DNA of 64,000 nt. Origin: Streptomyces sp. R44 (GTDB lineage Bacteria > Actinomycetota > Actinomycetes > Streptomycetales > Streptomycetaceae). Position numbers and translations under genes: made by a program. This document shows, piece by piece, positions 62,350-64,000 of the stretch (positions are counted from its first letter, which is position 1; each line of letters opens with the position of its first letter). The stretch covers positions 1,984,001 to 2,048,000 of the forward strand of contig NZ_CP163444.1 in assembly GCF_041053105.1 (NCBI RefSeq). Reading direction: 5' to 3'. Below the pieces are notes generated by a model, which made no database searches, had not been told where the DNA came from, and worked only from the letters and a program-made list of their open reading frames with translations.

Positions 62350-64000
62350 GCGTCCGCCCGGGCCGTGGCGAGGAGCTCCTCCGCGTGGGCCCTGGCCGTC
62401 TCGGAGTCCTCCTGGCCGGCGAGCATCCGGGACAGCTCCCGGACGCGCTCCTCGCCCTCCAGGACGGTCACGCCGGAGCGGGTGACGGAGCCGTCGTTGG
62501 TCTTCTCCACGAGCAGCTGCCGGTCGGCGAAGGCCGCGACCTGCGGGAGGTGGGTGACGACGACGACCTGCGCGGACTTGGCGAGCTTGGCGAGCCGGCG
62601 CCCGATCTCGACGGCCGCCTTGCCGCCGACGCCCGCGTCGACCTCGTCGAAGAGGTACGTCGGCACCGGGTCGACCCCGGCGAAGACGACCTCCACGGCG
62701 AGCATCACGCGGGAGAGCTCACCGCCGGACGCGCCCTTGGCGATGGGCCGGGGCGGGGCTCCGGGGTGCGGGGCGAGCAGCAGCTCGACCTCGTCGGCCC
62801 CGGACGGGCCGTAGGCGACCCGGCGGCCGCCGACCTCGACGCCCTCCTCGTCCTCGGTCTGCGCGATGGCGAAGGACACGCGCGCGTGCGGCATGGCCAG
62901 CGAGGCGAGCTCGGCGGTGACCGCGTCGGCGAACCGGGCGGCGGTCTCCGTGCGCGCGTCGGTGAGCGCCTGCGCGAGCACCGACAGCTCGTCGCGCAGC
63001 CGGTCCCGCTCGGCGGTGAGCTCCTCGATCCGGTCGTCGTCGCCGTCGAGCTCGCCGAGCCGCCCGGCGCTCTCCTCCGCCCAGGCGAGGACGGCGGTGA
63101 TGTCCTCGCCGTACTTCCTGGTCAGCTGAGTGAGGGCGGCGCGCCGCTCCTCGACGGCGGCGAGCCGCAGCGGGTCGGCGTCGAGGTCGTCGGCGTATCC
63201 GGCCAGCTCCTGCGCCACGTCGGACAGCAGGATGGAGATCTCGCCCATCCGGTCGGCGAGCCCGGCCAGCGCCGGGTCGTGCGACCGTACGGCCTCCAGG
63301 GCCCGGCCCGCACCCGCGACCAGGGTGGTCGCGTCGACGGCCTCGGGGTCCTCGGGGTTGCCCGCGAGCGCGCCGTGCGCGAGCGCGGCGGCGGAGGCGA
63401 GGGCCTCGGCGTGCCCGAGCCGCTCGGCCTCGGCGGCGAGTTCGACGTCCTCGCCCGCGCGCGGCTCGACGGCCTCGATCTCGCCGAGCCCGAAGCGCAG
63501 CAGATCGGCCTCCTGGGCCCGCTCACGCGCGCGCGTGGTGATCTCGTCCAGCTCGGCGGTGACGGCGCGCAGCCGCCGGTACGCCTCGCCGTAGGCGGCC
63601 AGCGGCACGGAGACGGCCTCGCCCGCGTACCGGTCGAGCGCACCGCGCTGCCGGGCGGGCTTGAGCAGTCCCTGCTGGTCGGTCTGGCCGTGGACGGCGA
63701 CGAGCTCGTCGGCGAGTTCCGCGAGCAGCCCGACGGGCACGGAGCGCCCGCCGAGGTGGGCGCGCGAACGTCCCTCGGCCGAGACGGTGCGGCTGACGAG
63801 CAGCACGCCCTCGTCGAGCTCGGCACCGGCCTCCTCGGCGCGTACGGCGGCGGGCGCGCCCGCGGGCACGCTGATCCGCCCCTCGACGACGGCCGACCCC
63901 GCGCCGATCCGCACCAGGGCCGGGTCGGCACGTCCACCGAGCAGCAGCCCCAGGCTGGTCACGACCATGGTCTTTCCCGCACCGGTCTCACCGGTCACCG
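62346..64000 (-). CDS. recN: DNA repair protein RecN (5' end beyond window)
   Basis: About 551 residues of RecN; only the first ~25-30 residues lie outside the window. Walker A is TGETGAGKTMVVTSL. A coiled-coil region and hinge lie in the middle. The C-terminal ATPase half has SGGELSRVMLAVEVVFAG (signature) and PTYLFDEVDAGVGGKAAVEIG (Walker B). This SMC-like protein helps in double-strand break repair. Its stop overlaps the GTG of the PNPT-like gene. Confidence 0.97.
   Translation of the reverse strand, partial: VTGETGAGKTMVVTSLGLLLGGRADPALVRIGAGSAVVEGRISVPAGAPAAVRAEEAGAELDEGVLLVSRTVSAEGRSRAHLGGRSVPVGLLAELADELVAVHGQTDQQGLLKPARQRGALDRYAGEAVSVPLAAYGEAYRRLRAVTAELDEITTRARERAQEADLLRFGLGEIEAVEPRAGEDVELAAEAERLGHAEALASAAALAHGALAGNPEDPEAVDATTLVAGAGRALEAVRSHDPALAGLADRMGEISILLSDVAQELAGYADDLDADPLRLAAVEERRAALTQLTRKYGEDITAVLAWAEESAGRLGELDGDDDRIEELTAERDRLRDELSVLAQALTDARTETAARFADAVTAELASLAMPHARVSFAIAQTEDEEGVEVGGRRVAYGPSGADEVELLLAPHPGAPPRPIAKGASGGELSRVMLAVEVVFAGVDPVPTYLFDEVDAGVGGKAAVEIGRRLAKLAKSAQVVVVTHLPQVAAFADRQLLVEKTNDGSVTRSGVTVLEGEERVRELSRMLAGQEDSETARAHAEELLATARADA

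Overview
The window is chromosomal DNA from a Streptomyces-type actinomycete. The evidence is the very high GC content, frequent GTG starts, GTGA/ATGA stop-start overlaps, secreted streptogrisin-type proteases, a SepF-like protein, and a conserved block with der, cmk, tyrA, aroH, scpAB, parA, ald, pyrG and recN. From memory, this block matches the S. coelicolor region around SCO1749-SCO1780; I could not check that. I see no rRNA, tRNA, CRISPR array, prophage or transposase gene.

Layout. 1-2524: end of a membrane protein, then two tandem streptogrisin-like proteases. 2724-13209: an accessory locus with two LLM flavin monooxygenases, a DUF1684 protein, two solute-binding lipoproteins, two permeases, one ATPase, an FAD/NAD(P)-binding protein and a GNAT acetyltransferase. 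Its plus-strand arm starts with a 22-codon ORF ending in Cys, like the actinobacterial cysteine-type leader peptides. The gene content mirrors the Bacillus ytm/yxe S-alkylcysteine operons, so I infer a sulfur-starvation scavenging system. 13252-20621: a Cys-rich DUF5685 protein, a SepF-like protein, a DHA2 efflux pump, a PAP2 protein, an I78 inhibitor and an orphan ctaD. 20557-28821: a WYL regulator, a glycosyltransferase and a branched-chain-type ABC system in which LivH, LivM and LivG are fused. 28826-36663: an Rpf-like LysM protein, hypotheticals, der, and the aroH-tyrA-cmk-plsC set. 36674-40151: a nucleotidyltransferase, then a nadR-like/nrtR-like/ADP-ribosylglycohydrolase operon. 40415-44946: parA, a small partner, scpA, scpB and an rRNA pseudouridine synthase, mostly overlapping. 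45299-53576: ald, a TPR ATPase, a NUDIX hydrolase, pyrG and a GH15 enzyme. 53719-60070: an FAD oxidoreductase, then an amine oxidase, an APC permease and a PucR regulator that look like an amine-use locus. 60381-64000: a glycosyltransferase, a small PNPT-like membrane protein and recN, which is cut by the window edge.

The most novel signal is a family of intergenic repeats with four copies: 21585-21792, 48696-48906, 60088-60336 and a shortened 33987-34059. Each full copy of about 208-249 bp has three stem-loops. The two outer ones share one design: 7-8 bp outer stem, asymmetric internal loop, inner stem. Every copy starts 13-45 bp after a stop codon. Other notable points are an ABC ATPase pair in which both degenerate motifs fall in the same composite ATP site, and a nearly symmetrical AT-rich operator candidate upstream of the NAD-related operon.

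Functions are from reading translations and motifs, without database searches. Start sites were chosen from RBS spacing and gene overlaps.
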